64,000 nt of DNA from Candidatus Bathyarchaeota archaeon (GTDB taxonomy: Archaea > Thermoproteota > Bathyarchaeia > TCS64): contig JAOZHO010000019.1 of the NCBI GenBank assembly GCA_026014875.1, positions 1-64,000 of the forward strand, in the 5' to 3' direction. The translations under genes and the position numbers were made by a program. Shown here piece by piece: positions 26,779 to 35,506 of this stretch; the first letter of the stretch is position 1, and each line of letters opens with the position of its first letter. Below the pieces are notes generated by a model. It had not been told where the DNA came from, did not search any database, and was given only the letters and a program-made list of their open reading frames with translations.

Positions 26779-27073
26779 TCACCGAGTGTTAAAGTGATCA
26801 TGAATGTCAGGGTATTCATACCAGTCGTGGCCCTTCCTGACGATCTCTTACCTCTGGATGTCTCCATCTGCCTCTTTCCGGACACGCTCCCTCAGGGACT
26901 TGCAGAGATCGGGGTTCCTTTAGGCGATGCCCTCATGCTGCGTCTGTTCTTACCTGAGGTCGTATACGCCCCTCGGTGCCGTCGATGTTAGGGGTCTCAA
27001 TCCAGTCGTTCCCATATGCCCCCACGTGGTCCCTCCGGAGAATGTCGAGTATGATGAGAATGAGGTTTGCCAA
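26779..27073 (-). pseudogene. sulfatase remnant with its middle missing
   Basis: On the minus strand a TTG at 27073 with GAGGT upstream opens MANLILIILDILRRDHVGA, followed by YGNDWIETPNID: the N-terminus of a sulfatase, where the metal-binding Asp lies in the ILD strand. The frame ends at TGA 26933, before the catalytic Cys/Ser motif. Just downstream, another stretch reads NPDLCKSLRERVRKEADGD and ends, after a further stop, near 26779, resembling a sulfatase C-terminus. A full enzyme is about 450-500 residues; fewer than 100 remain. Confidence 0.65.
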
Positions 27074-27394
27074 GACAGATACCTCAAAAAGATTACTCCC
27101 TAAAATCCTTTAGAGCCATTTCAGATCGAGGCGCTTCATCGCGACAAACGCGACACATACGCGACATGAGCGATCGATGCGCGACACGATAATTTCACCG
27201 CGACAATCCCAGGCCGCCTCTTTTTATCGGTAAAAAACGCGATGATTGCAGGAAACCGCGATAATAACCAAGTGTGAAACCGTGGATCTAGCAGCGTCGA
27301 AAGCAGAGAAGGGAGAGCTCTGCTCCGAGGCCGTCCTCCAAGCCCTCGCCGAGGACATGGTTTTATCTCTTTCATTCCCCTCTGTATTTTCAAG
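27074..27394. other. non-coding spacer with clustered GCGACA words
   Basis: Spacer between the decayed sulfatase and the MBL hydrolase. GCGACA occurs at 27141, 27150, 27161, 27181 and 27200, all in the same orientation. A TATA-like TTTTATC lies at 27361-27367, about 31 bases before ATG 27395. No convincing gene in either strand. Confidence 0.5.
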
Positions 27395-28303
27395 ATGAAA
27401 CAGATCAAGGCCCTCAAGATCACAACTCTGGCGGAGAACCTCGTCCAAGCCGGGGGTTTGGGCCAGTGGGGGCTCTCCTTCATCGTGGAGTTTGAGGACG
27501 CGAAGGGAGACCCTAGGAGAGTTGTCTTCGACACCAGTGCCAACAAGGATGCCCTCTTTCACAACGCCAAGCTTCTCAAGGAAGACTTCGATGACATCGA
27601 CTGCGTCGTCCTGAGCCACGGCCATGGAGATCACACCGCCGCAACGGCCGAAATCGTGGAGGCGGCCGGAGGGGTGAGGGTTTACGGTCATCCCCACACG
27701 TTTCTACCGAGAATAGTCGAGAACAAGGAAGGAAAAAGGCGTCAAGTAAGCCCCAGAGAGGGGGAAGACATAGCCGACATCGAGGCCGCAGGCGGAGAGG
27801 TGATCCTCTCGGTCGATCCCGTCGAGGTGGTGCCGGGACTCTGGACCACGGGACAGGTTGAGAGGATCACGCCCTACGAGGAGATCACACCCTCTCCTAG
27901 GGGCGGCAAGAGGATAATCGTGGTAGAGGGGGAGGAAACGGATGACCAGATCCTGGACGACCTCTCCCTCTGGACGGATGTAGGAGGGGTGGGTCCATGG
28001 GTGATAACGGGATGCGCCCACGCGGGACCTGTGAACACCCTTCTCCAGGTCCAGAAGCTCGGAGAGTTCGAGGAAATTTATGGTCTAGTCGGGGGGACTC
28101 ACCTTTTCGGTCGTTCGGAGGAGTACCTCGATGCGAGTATCAATGATATGAAGAAATTTGGGCTGCGCCTCGTCTCGCCCTGCCATTGCACGGGGTTCAA
28201 GGCGACCACGAGGTTCATGCAGACTTTCCCCGAAGAGTTCGTCCTCAACTTCAGCCTGAGGGTTATCGAGGCGGGGAAGGAGATCAAGAACCGGGTGATA
28301 TGA
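27395..28303 (+). CDS. MBL-fold metallohydrolase (COG1237 type)
   Basis: 302 residues. The metallo-beta-lactamase signature H75-G-H77-G-D79-H80 (LSHGHGDHT) is intact, with later GCAHAGPVNT supplying His and a GTHLFG motif near the C-terminus. The layout matches the COG1237 group, which includes homologues of the ribofuranosylaminobenzene 5'-phosphate-related enzymes of pterin biosynthesis, though most members are uncharacterised. A TATA box about 31 bases upstream suggests a leaderless mRNA. Cytoplasmic. Confidence 0.82.
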   Translation: MKQIKALKITTLAENLVQAGGLGQWGLSFIVEFEDAKGDPRRVVFDTSANKDALFHNAKLLKEDFDDIDCVVLSHGHGDHTAATAEIVEAAGGVRVYGHPHTFLPRIVENKEGKRRQVSPREGEDIADIEAAGGEVILSVDPVEVVPGLWTTGQVERITPYEEITPSPRGGKRIIVVEGEETDDQILDDLSLWTDVGGVGPWVITGCAHAGPVNTLLQVQKLGEFEEIYGLVGGTHLFGRSEEYLDASINDMKKFGLRLVSPCHCTGFKATTRFMQTFPEEFVLNFSLRVIEAGKEIKNRVI

Positions 28304-28391
28304 CTCAAATTTTTCCCTCTGTCGCTCCAGTTCCCAAGGCCGAGCGGAGAGCATCAGAATTCTTAAACCCAGATAGACCCCAGAACCCACC

Positions 28392-29222
28392 ATGGAAAAG
28401 CTCATAATCACCGCCGCGATTACCGGCAGTCGAATATCCCGTTCACAGACCCCGTACATACCCATCACCCCCGAGGAGATCGCCCAATCCGCCTACGAGT
28501 GCTGGGAGGCGGGGGCCAGCGTCGTCCACATCCACGTCCGAGACCCCGAGACGGAGATCGGCACCCAGGACGCCGAGCTCATCCGCAGGGTCGTGGAGCC
28601 CCTCAGGGAGAAGACCGACCTCGTCCTCTGCCTCACCACGAGCGGCGTCCCGGGGCTAAACTTCACCCTCGAGAAGCGCATGATCCCCCTCCAGTTCAAA
28701 CCGGAGCTTGCAAGCTTCGACGCAGGAACGATCCTCCTCGGCGGAAGGCCCTTCATAAACACCCCCGAGTTCCTCGAGGGCGCCGCGAAGGCGATGAGGG
28801 AGGCGGGGGTGAAGCCTGAGCTCGAGATCTTCGACTACGGGATGATCACCACATGCATCCGGATGCGGGACAAGGGCCAACTCGAGGACCCCCTCCACTT
28901 CCAGTTCGTCCTGGGGACCCCGTGGGGAGCGCCCGCTACGCCCCGGACCCTCGTCCACATGGTGGACACCATCCCCGGCGACGCCACCTGGTCCATCATC
29001 GGAATCGGGCGGAGCCACCTCCCCATGTCCATGTTCGCCCTCGCGATGGGAGGCCACATCCGGGTGGGAATGGAGGACAACATCTACTACAATCGGGGGG
29101 AGCTCGTGAAGAGGAACAGCCAGTTCGTGGAGCGGATAGTCCGCATCGCAGAGGAGTACGGCAGGGAGATAGCGACCCCCTCAGAGACCCGGGAGATCCT
29201 CAGCTTGCCCGAGAGGGCCTAG
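28392..29222 (+). CDS. beta-keto acid cleavage enzyme (BKACE, DUF849)
   Basis: 276-residue TIM-barrel enzyme of the 3-keto-5-aminohexanoate cleavage family, which transfers an acetyl unit from acetyl-CoA to a beta-keto acid. The zinc ligands H46 and H48 (VVHIHVRDP) and late Glu in VGMEDN (near 232) are present, as are TTSGVPG and LEIFDYGM. The substrate varies across the family and is not evident here. TTCTTAAA about 35 bases before the ATG is a probable TATA box. It stands alone between the MBL gene and the cyclophilin. Confidence 0.87.
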   Translation: MEKLIITAAITGSRISRSQTPYIPITPEEIAQSAYECWEAGASVVHIHVRDPETEIGTQDAELIRRVVEPLREKTDLVLCLTTSGVPGLNFTLEKRMIPLQFKPELASFDAGTILLGGRPFINTPEFLEGAAKAMREAGVKPELEIFDYGMITTCIRMRDKGQLEDPLHFQFVLGTPWGAPATPRTLVHMVDTIPGDATWSIIGIGRSHLPMSMFALAMGGHIRVGMEDNIYYNRGELVKRNSQFVERIVRIAEEYGREIATPSETREILSLPERA

Positions 29223-29336
29223 CCACCCCTCGTTGACCACTAAGCGCCCCCGGATGCCCCCCTCCCCCAGATTCTCGATGAGAGCCTCGGCGTAACCCAA
29301 AAGAATTATCTTCATCGAACTCGCATCTGAACACCC

Positions 29337-29939
29337 ATGAAGCTCAACAAAAGGACCGCCCTCAGCTTCTTCATGATCGCCATGTTCCTCGGCACCACAT
29401 TAATATCGCTGAGCGACATGCTGTTTGGAGGCAACAAAAACATGGACACCATAGTCGTCTTGGTGACCTCGATGGGCAACATCGAGATAGCGCTGGCCAC
29501 GGAGGAGGCCCCAATCACGACCGCGAACTTCATGGGTTACGTCGAGGACGATTTCTACAACGACACCGTGTTCCACAGGGTTATGCAGGGGTTCATGATT
29601 CAGGGTGGGGGGTTCATTGCCACGGGTAAACAAAAAATCACGGGGGACCCCATCGTGCTCGAGTCCTACAACGGCCTCACGAACAGGCGGGGAACAATCG
29701 CGATGGCCAGGACCAGCATTCCCGACAGCGCCACCTCCCAGTTCTTCATCAATCTGGTCGACAACGCGTTCCTCGACAAGACCTCCACGAGCGATGGATA
29801 CGCAGTTTTCGGGGAGGTCGTCGAGGGAATGGATGTAGTGGACGCCATCGGGGGAGTCAAGACGGCCACAATTGGCCTCTTCGATGACTGGCCCGAGGAA
29901 GATGTAGTCATACTGGGCGCCTACGTGAAGGAAAAATAG
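29337..29939 (+). CDS. cyclophilin-type peptidyl-prolyl isomerase, membrane-anchored
   Basis: 200 residues. An N-terminal hydrophobic helix (about 9-28) acts as a signal or anchor, so the domain is probably outside the membrane. The cyclophilin core shows TTANFMGYVEDDFYNDTVFH, RVMQGFMIQGG with the catalytic Arg, and ATSQFFINLVDN. Catalyses cis-trans isomerisation of prolyl bonds, assisting folding of exported proteins. Leaderless start is likely. Confidence 0.87.
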   Translation: MKLNKRTALSFFMIAMFLGTTLISLSDMLFGGNKNMDTIVVLVTSMGNIEIALATEEAPITTANFMGYVEDDFYNDTVFHRVMQGFMIQGGGFIATGKQKITGDPIVLESYNGLTNRRGTIAMARTSIPDSATSQFFINLVDNAFLDKTSTSDGYAVFGEVVEGMDVVDAIGGVKTATIGLFDDWPEEDVVILGAYVKEK

Positions 29940-30005
29940 GCGGGCGTCCGCCTCGTTCCTCGGCTATGCCAACAAGAGTCTGTTATTAGTGGACGCGGAG
30001 GGTTC

Positions 30006-31307
30006 TCATATCTTGACGGGGTTGAGCGCCCCCTCGATGACCTCGACACCGTTCATGTAGGGCCTCAACGCCTCCGGGATCACGACCGACCCGTCCGCCT
30101 GCTGATACTGCTCCAGCACCGCGATCATGGTCCTGCTCGTCGCGAGGGCAGTGTTGTTCAGTGTGTGGACGAACCCTGCGGGGGCCTGCCCCTCCTTCAT
30201 CCTGTAGCGGATGTTGAGGCGGCGGGCCTGGTAGTCGGTGCAGTTGCTGTTGCTCCCCACCTCCCGGAACTCCCCGTCTGCCATCCAGATCTCTGTGTCG
30301 TACTTCTTCGCTGCGATGGAGCCGATGTCCCCGGTGCAGACGTTCACGATCCTGTAGTGGAGCCCGAGCTCCTGGTAGAGCTCCTCGCTGTTCTGCTGCA
30401 GCTCCTCGTGGATCTCCCAGCTCTGCTCGGGGAGGCTGAAGACGAACTGCTCTATCTTGTTGAACTGGTGGACCCTGAAGAGACCCTTGGTGTACCTGCC
30501 GTGGGTCCCGACCTCCTTCCTGAAGCAGGGGCTCACACCGCAGAACCTGAGGGGTAAATCTTCGGCGTTGATCACCTCGTCCATGAGCATGGCGCCCATC
30601 GCGTGCTCGCTGGTCGCGATGAGGTAGAGGTCCTCGCCCTCGATCTTGTACATCACCGACTCGAAATCCGCGAGATCGGTGACCCCCTCGTAGGGCTTCC
30701 GGCGGATCATGTAGGGGGGCTCGATGAGGGCGAATCCCTTCTTGAGCAGGCGGTTTATGGTGTAATGGATTATGGCGTAGTCGAGGAGCGCCAACTCGTT
30801 CCTGAGATAGTAGAACCCTGCGCCCGAGACCTTCGCGGCCCTCTCCAGATCGAGGATGCCCAGGGCTGCGGCGATGTCTGCGTGGCTCTTGGGCTCGAAA
30901 GCGAACACGGGGCGATCCCCCTCCTTCCTGAGCTCGATGTTGTCGCTGTCGTCCAGCCCGTAGGGCACCGACTCGTGGAGCATGTTGGGTAACTGCATCA
31001 GTGCCACCCTGACCTTCCCGCCGTACTGGTCCCTCTCGGTCTCGGCGTCGACGATCTGCTTGGGGATCTTGGATGCTTCCTCCCGGAGCGACGATACGTC
31101 TCCCTCCTCCTTCATCACTTCTGCGATCTTGGAGCTGATCTCGTTCCTCCGTCTCCTGAGACCGTTCACCACGCCAGTTAGCTCCCGCCACTTGGCGTCG
31201 TTCTCTATCAGCTGATCCAGCAGTGTTTCTTTATCATGGTCGTGCCTCTGGGCCAAGTTCTCCCTGACTGTCTCGGGGCTCTCCCTGATGAGTTTGATGT
31301 CCAACAT
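30006..31307 (-). CDS. serS: seryl-tRNA synthetase
   Basis: 433 residues, the common (not methanogen-type) class II enzyme. An N-terminal coiled-coil tRNA-binding arm spans about 25-110 (GLRRRRNEISSKIAEVMKEE). Motif 2 reads FRKEVGTHGRYTKGLFRVHQ, and motif 3 includes NNTALATSRTMIAVLEQY. It charges tRNA-Ser, including the intron-bearing tRNA-Ser gene 5 kb away. I use ATG 31307 (MLDIKLIRE), the family's usual N-terminus; a TTG at 31325 adds six residues. Confidence 0.95.
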   Translation of the reverse strand: MLDIKLIRESPETVRENLAQRHDHDKETLLDQLIENDAKWRELTGVVNGLRRRRNEISSKIAEVMKEEGDVSSLREEASKIPKQIVDAETERDQYGGKVRVALMQLPNMLHESVPYGLDDSDNIELRKEGDRPVFAFEPKSHADIAAALGILDLERAAKVSGAGFYYLRNELALLDYAIIHYTINRLLKKGFALIEPPYMIRRKPYEGVTDLADFESVMYKIEGEDLYLIATSEHAMGAMLMDEVINAEDLPLRFCGVSPCFRKEVGTHGRYTKGLFRVHQFNKIEQFVFSLPEQSWEIHEELQQNSEELYQELGLHYRIVNVCTGDIGSIAAKKYDTEIWMADGEFREVGSNSNCTDYQARRLNIRYRMKEGQAPAGFVHTLNNTALATSRTMIAVLEQYQQADGSVVIPEALRPYMNGVEVIEGALNPVKI

Positions 31308-31441
31308 TCCTTGGCACCCAACCAAATGATGTGCTCAAACCCCTTTTTAGGGGTTGCCCACGCCACTTTCACCGGCCTCCCAGCCGGAAACAGCTACGGA
31401 CCCCTTTTAACACGCGGAGCGAAGGCCTTCTCGGGACGGCG

Positions 31442-31630
31442 ATGTCGAATTACCAGATCGGGGCATTTGAAGCCCTCCAGTGGGCGTGGCATATGCTGAG
31501 GGAGTACAGGGATCAGCCTGGAGGCGTCTACGAGGGAAGAAAGGCCATCCAAGACGTGCTCCTGAACATGGGAAAGGGCGACCAAGTCGACTTCCATGAA
31601 CAGTTACAGAATTCAGCCGTCCCCATCTGA
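31442..31630 (+). CDS. small hypothetical protein
   Basis: 62 residues (MSNYQIGAFEALQWAWHMLR...), helical with two Trp and several acidic and basic residues; family not recognised. ATG 31442 is preceded by a TATA-like TTTTAACAC about 35 bases upstream. A longer frame from 31331 runs back through the serS promoter and is unlikely. Divergent from serS. Confidence 0.5.
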   Translation: MSNYQIGAFEALQWAWHMLREYRDQPGGVYEGRKAIQDVLLNMGKGDQVDFHEQLQNSAVPI

Positions 31631-31749
31631 TTCTCCCCCGCAAAGAGATAAGGAGAACATCCGACAACCCTACTTGAAATGACCCAGATCGAAGCCATAT
31701 CCTGCACAAGATCTCTTTCCGTGGCCGAAGGGGTTCTCCGAGGCGCCTC

Positions 31750-32448
31750 ATGATGGAGATCAGGAGGCTCAGCACCGTCGCCGGGGCCCAGGAGGCTCGA
31801 GGACTAGCGGTCATCATCGACGTTTTCAGGGCATTCACCACCGCGGCCCACGTCATGGCAAACGGCGCCGAGAGGATTGCCCCCGTGCTCACCGTGGAGG
31901 AGTCTTTCCAGCTGAAGAAACTCCATCCGGACTGGCTCCAGATCGGCGAGGAGGGGGGAATCATTGTGAAGGGCTTCGACTATGGAAACTCCCCTTACGA
32001 CGCGAGCCTCGCCGACTTTACCGGGCGCACAGTGATCCAGAGAACAGGGGCGGGCACCAACGGCGTTGTGAACGCCAGTGGGGCGGAGGAGAGAATCCTC
32101 GGGAGCTTCGTGATGGCGGAGGCCATCGTGGGGTACATCAAAGGGAAGGACCCGGACGTAGTCTCCCTCGTGGCCATGGGTGACGTGGGAGTCGAGCCCA
32201 ACGAGGAAGACGAAAGCTGCGCAGAGTACATCGAGAGCCGACTCAGAGGGTACACACCCGATTTCGGGGAGATGAAGAAACGCATCAGGGCAGCGCCTTC
32301 GGGTGCAAAGTTCTTCGATCCCGCCCGGACCCAGTTCAGGGAACAGGATTTCCACCTCGCCATGGAACTCGATAGGTTCGATTTCGTTTTGAGGGTGGAG
32401 AGAGGTGAAATCCCTTACGTGGTGCGAGTCAACCCTCTATCCGCTTAG
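31750..32448 (+). CDS. comB: 2-phosphosulfolactate phosphatase family protein (ComB-like)
   Basis: 232 residues. Matches the ComB fold: AVIIDVFRAFTTAAHVM near the N-terminus, FDYGNSPYD, TGRTVIQRTGAGTNGV, and a C-terminal REQDFHLAMELDRFDFVL. ComB removes phosphate from phosphosulfolactate in coenzyme M synthesis. No ComA, ComC or methyl-CoM reductase gene is in this window, so a changed substrate is possible. The start overlaps the stop of a 24-codon reading frame (31679-31753). Confidence 0.85.
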   Translation: MMEIRRLSTVAGAQEARGLAVIIDVFRAFTTAAHVMANGAERIAPVLTVEESFQLKKLHPDWLQIGEEGGIIVKGFDYGNSPYDASLADFTGRTVIQRTGAGTNGVVNASGAEERILGSFVMAEAIVGYIKGKDPDVVSLVAMGDVGVEPNEEDESCAEYIESRLRGYTPDFGEMKKRIRAAPSGAKFFDPARTQFREQDFHLAMELDRFDFVLRVERGEIPYVVRVNPLSA

Positions 32449-32468
32449 GGCGTTGTACGGTAGGTTGA

Positions 32469-32798
32469 CTAGACCAAGAACGAGCATATCGGCTCCAAAG
32501 GGTAGTGGATGGGCGGTCTTCCCATTTCCAGGAGTTCATCGAGGCTGGGCTCGTCCCTCTTCCCGAGGAAGACCTTCCGGCCCCTCCTGAGGACTCTTCC
32601 CACGGGGGTCCATCTGCCGTTCTTCCTCCCGAGGACCGGGGCACCGTTCTTGAGGTCGGTGATCACGTAGGGGTCCCCCCCGAGCTCGAAATATATGTTA
32701 CCTTTACGGCTCTCATTGAGATGTGTCCGGACTCTGCGGTGGATCGGGGTGCCCTTGTTCCACTCGTAGATCCATTCGACGACGATCTCGTCCCGCAC
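32469..32798 (-). CDS. hypothetical small protein
   Basis: 109 residues from GTG 32798, which has GAGG about eight bases upstream; the frame continues upstream without homologous features, so the longer reading is rejected. Visible features are YEWNKGTPIHRR, YFELGGDPYVITD and a basic LGRKNGRWTPVGRVLRRGRK. Mixed alpha-beta, no membrane helix. Convergent with comB. No family recognised. Confidence 0.5.
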   Translation of the reverse strand: MRDEIVVEWIYEWNKGTPIHRRVRTHLNESRKGNIYFELGGDPYVITDLKNGAPVLGRKNGRWTPVGRVLRRGRKVFLGKRDEPSLDELLEMGRPPIHYPLEPICSFLV

Positions 32799-32980
32799 CG
32801 TGGATTCCTCTGATCCTTGAACGTAAGTCTCCGTTTGTTTTGACGAGGACGGAGTTTTATCATGATTCTGGATTAATGAACCATGTTCTCCGGTTACAGG
32901 GAGCCCAGTGCCAACGAAGGCCTGAAAGAGGATTGATGAAGAGAAGGGGAGCCGGGGGCCGCCCCGACACCAAATTGAGA

Positions 32981-34120
32981 TCAGTAGCTCTCGGGCTCGG
33001 GGTCCCTGATGAGGGCCCCTGCGGCGCAGTGGATGGAACCGCTGTTCCTCGGGCCCACGAGGGACGGGCACTCGACCTCGACCACCTCGACGCCGATGCT
33101 CTCAAACCATTTGGTGGCCTTGGGGGCGCCGGTGGGCACCATAATCTTTCGGGGCTCCAGGACGACGCCGGTCTCGGGGCCCCTCTTGAAGAGGACGGCG
33201 CGCTCGTCTCTGGAGCGGACTATCCGGCATATGTCGCCTGGGGGGACGATGAACTCCCAGTCCATCTCGGCTTTCATCCAGTCTACGAGGTACTGGTCCA
33301 GATCTCGGGGGTCTTGGACCGAGGTGTGCCTGTCGATGAGGGTGTAGTGGCTCGCGCCGATGCGGGAACCGTACCCGGGGCAGAGCCTGACGTCGACGGT
33401 AGGGTCCTGGGTCTTGATGATCCGGGCGAACTGCTCGTGGCCGAACTCGTTGGCCCTCATCACCTCGGGGGTCCTAGTGTTGGCCCTGGGGTAGTGGACG
33501 GCGACGACCACATGCTTCTCGTCGAGCCACCCAATGGGGCCCCCCTCGGCCATACCGTTGCCGACGATCATACCGACGACGGGGCATCCGATCTCGGCGA
33601 GGGTCTGGTAGGTGGGGACCTCCTCCCCCTTGCGGACGTGGTCGTACATCCTGAGTATGATGCTCCCGTAGACCCCGGGGTGGCAGACGTCGTCCGTGTA
33701 GATGGCCTTCACCTGGTAGGGCGGGTCGTTGGGATCCGGCTTCCTGACCACCACCTCGACTCCCTCGGCCTTGTAGGCGTCCACGAGGTTCTCGTGGTGC
33801 TCCACGAGTTCGTCGAGGTCGGGCTTGAAGGACATTCTCCAGGCTCCGAGGCTGGTGCCGTGGGGGGGCCAGGGGGTGGGCTTCCCGACGCTGAGGAATT
33901 CGTTGCCTGGGCGGTGGACCAGCACCATCCTGAGCTTCCCGACGTTGGTGTTCGCCTTCCACTTGCGGCCCCAGTACTTGGGCATCTCGTCCTCAAAGTC
34001 GGCGAGGACCTGAGGGTGGTGCTTCTGGTACATCTCCCGGAGGGTGAGCCCCGTCTCATCCTTGAACTTGTCCTCGGCGCCCTGACCGCTAGCGGCCTGA
34101 AACTCTCCTTCGCTGACCAT
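32981..34120 (-). CDS. arginine deiminase/amidinotransferase-superfamily protein
   Basis: 379 residues of the pentein (GME) fold. An Asp pair DDVCHPG, a central EFGHEQFARI region, and the C-terminal GSIHCAAGAL holding the catalytic Cys near residue 367 place it with guanidino-group-modifying enzymes (arginine deiminase, DDAH, amidinotransferases). The exact reaction is not determined. Start ATG 34120, though ATG at 34033 region is possible. Stands alone between hypothetical genes. Confidence 0.82.
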   Translation of the reverse strand: MVSEGEFQAASGQGAEDKFKDETGLTLREMYQKHHPQVLADFEDEMPKYWGRKWKANTNVGKLRMVLVHRPGNEFLSVGKPTPWPPHGTSLGAWRMSFKPDLDELVEHHENLVDAYKAEGVEVVVRKPDPNDPPYQVKAIYTDDVCHPGVYGSIILRMYDHVRKGEEVPTYQTLAEIGCPVVGMIVGNGMAEGGPIGWLDEKHVVVAVHYPRANTRTPEVMRANEFGHEQFARIIKTQDPTVDVRLCPGYGSRIGASHYTLIDRHTSVQDPRDLDQYLVDWMKAEMDWEFIVPPGDICRIVRSRDERAVLFKRGPETGVVLEPRKIMVPTGAPKATKWFESIGVEVVEVECPSLVGPRNSGSIHCAAGALIRDPEPESY

Positions 34121-34173
34121 TAGAATACCTGATTTAGTCTCCCGAGTTGGATATTAATAATTTAGCAGAGGGC

Positions 34174-34504
34174 TCAGTATCGGATCCTCGTGTCGAGAAC
34201 CACATATAGGATCTCCAAGGCGAAGCGGAGGGAGGCATAGATTAAAGCATAGGCGTAGACGATGCCGAGGAGTAGGCCGGTGCTCCTCGAGGAGCCTCGG
34301 CACGTCCTCCACCTCGATCTCCCCCGCCTCCACCAAGCCATGGAGGGTCATGCCGTATCCCCTGTTGAGATAGATCATCTTCCCCCGTAGGATCCGCTCC
34401 TCCATGCCCGAGGCTCCTGCGACTATGCAGATCAGGAGCAGGGTGACCGCCACCGTCGCGAATATGGCTATGCCCCTCTTGAGGAGAGTCCGTGGGAGAC
34501 TCAT
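34174..34504 (-). pseudogene. dipeptide/oligopeptide ABC permease remnant (DppB-like), centre lost and frame shifted
   Basis: ATG 34504 opens MSLPRTLLKRGIAIFATVAV followed by GASGMEERILRGKM, the usual first helix and loop of archaeal DppB-type permeases. After about 75 residues, near 34281, the frame changes: another frame then reads GLLLGIVYAYALIYASLRFA, LEILYVVLDTRIRY and a stop at 34174, the standard C-terminal helix and LDPRIRY-like end. A full permease is about 300-340 residues; only about 110 codons remain. So both ends survive and the middle is missing. Confidence 0.55.
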
Positions 34505-34558
34505 GGGAGTTGACCTGCTGAATTTTCACTGAATGAATCCAGCACGACTCGCACGGGG

Positions 34559-34909
34559 TCACTCCTTCCAGGCGACCTTCTCGAGGTAATCCTCTCTGGG
34601 CGGGGCGAAGGCCTCGACGAGGACTGCGGGCTTGTCCCCTGTGGCGTCGAAGTTGTGGGAGGCGTGGGGGGGCACAAGGAAGGTGGCCTGGGCCTCCATC
34701 ACCCGGGTCTCCCCGTCGATGTAGAGGATGCCTGTCCCCTCGATGAGGTAGCCGATCTGCTCGTGGGGGTGACTGTGGGGCGGAGTGGGGATACCCGGCT
34801 CGATGGTGTTCACCATCATCATGCACTTCTCCCCGGACATCAGTATCTCCCCCTTGCGACCCTTTACGGTCTCGAGACGGGGGGCGTTCTCTCTCTTTAT
34901 AATCTTCAT
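34559..34909 (-). CDS. cupin-domain protein
   Basis: 116 residues from ATG 34909; an upstream in-frame start adds a leader unlike the family. Single-domain beta-barrel with the metal-binding H-x-H-x3-E-Q motif HSHPHEQIGYLIEGTG and later PPHASHNFD. It ends with a PPREDY tail that is shared with the second cupin at 46937-47281, so they are likely paralogues. Substrate unknown; small cupins include sugar isomerases, dioxygenases and regulators. Confidence 0.8.
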   Translation of the reverse strand: MKIIKRENAPRLETVKGRKGEILMSGEKCMMMVNTIEPGIPTPPHSHPHEQIGYLIEGTGILYIDGETRVMEAQATFLVPPHASHNFDATGDKPAVLVEAFAPPREDYLEKVAWKE

Positions 34910-34974
34910 GGGGCTCACAAAGGGTTTCGCGGAGATAGTTATAACACATCTCATTGATGAGAAGGGGAACAGGG

Positions 34975-35483
34975 TCATCGTTTATTGTACAAGTAGAACG
35001 CAACCTCTCCAATCGTGAAAAAGACGATGATCACTACGGCATAATTGGGTATGCCCCTACTCTCAGCTTTCGGGTTCGGGTCCTCGAGTTCCGTATCACT
35101 TGCCACATTCACAACCATCGTGAATAAATTATCCACAGGATTACATGCCTCGACCTGAATAGAGGGGACATGGCCACGTATCCCGGTTTCGTCGGGTTGG
35201 TTACATAGGCTCCTTCTTCGAAAGCGCTCAGGTCCAGCGTTCCGTCGCTCCTCGAGAGTCCCTCCAAGACATCGACCCCATAATTTGATTGAAGGTTCAC
35301 CTGGACTCCTGCCAGTGGGGCGCCATCCCCGTCAATTCCCATCAGTTGGATATTGTTAATCGCGCGCGATTTTATGGAACGGTCTGTCGGGCGCGGATTA
35401 ATCCTAGGCAATGTCCCCGGGAAACCAAGCCCATCTATCCATCGGCTCTCCCTATGACAATTGATGCAGTTATTAGGGGGCAT
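34975..35483 (-). pseudogene. membrane-anchored surface protein disrupted by a one-base frameshift
   Basis: The frame from 35483 encodes an Ig-like or carboxypeptidase-regulatory-like domain (GVQVNLQSNYGVDVLEGLSR, SDGTLDLSAFEEGAYV) and then leaves it near 35165, at a CCCC run on the coding strand. Adding one C restores SPSIQVEACNPVDNLF, TMVVNVASDTELEDPNPK and a C-terminal membrane helix GIPNYAVVIIVFFTIG ending at 34975. The N-terminus is unclear and lacks a signal peptide, though CINCH resembles a heme-c site. A homopolymer sequencing error or real decay would both fit. Confidence 0.55.
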
Positions 35484-35506
35484 GTCCCAATAGGGTACCA
35501 GTTGAG

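Noticed and set aside
26767-26991. Plus-strand frame opposite the decayed sulfatase
   Set aside because: It is the shadow of the minus-strand remnant, which has recognisable homology.
35440-35483. Cytochrome c heme site (CINCH) in the disrupted surface protein
   Set aside because: Only one CxxCH, no signal peptide, and it lies near an uncertain N-terminus; could be coincidence.
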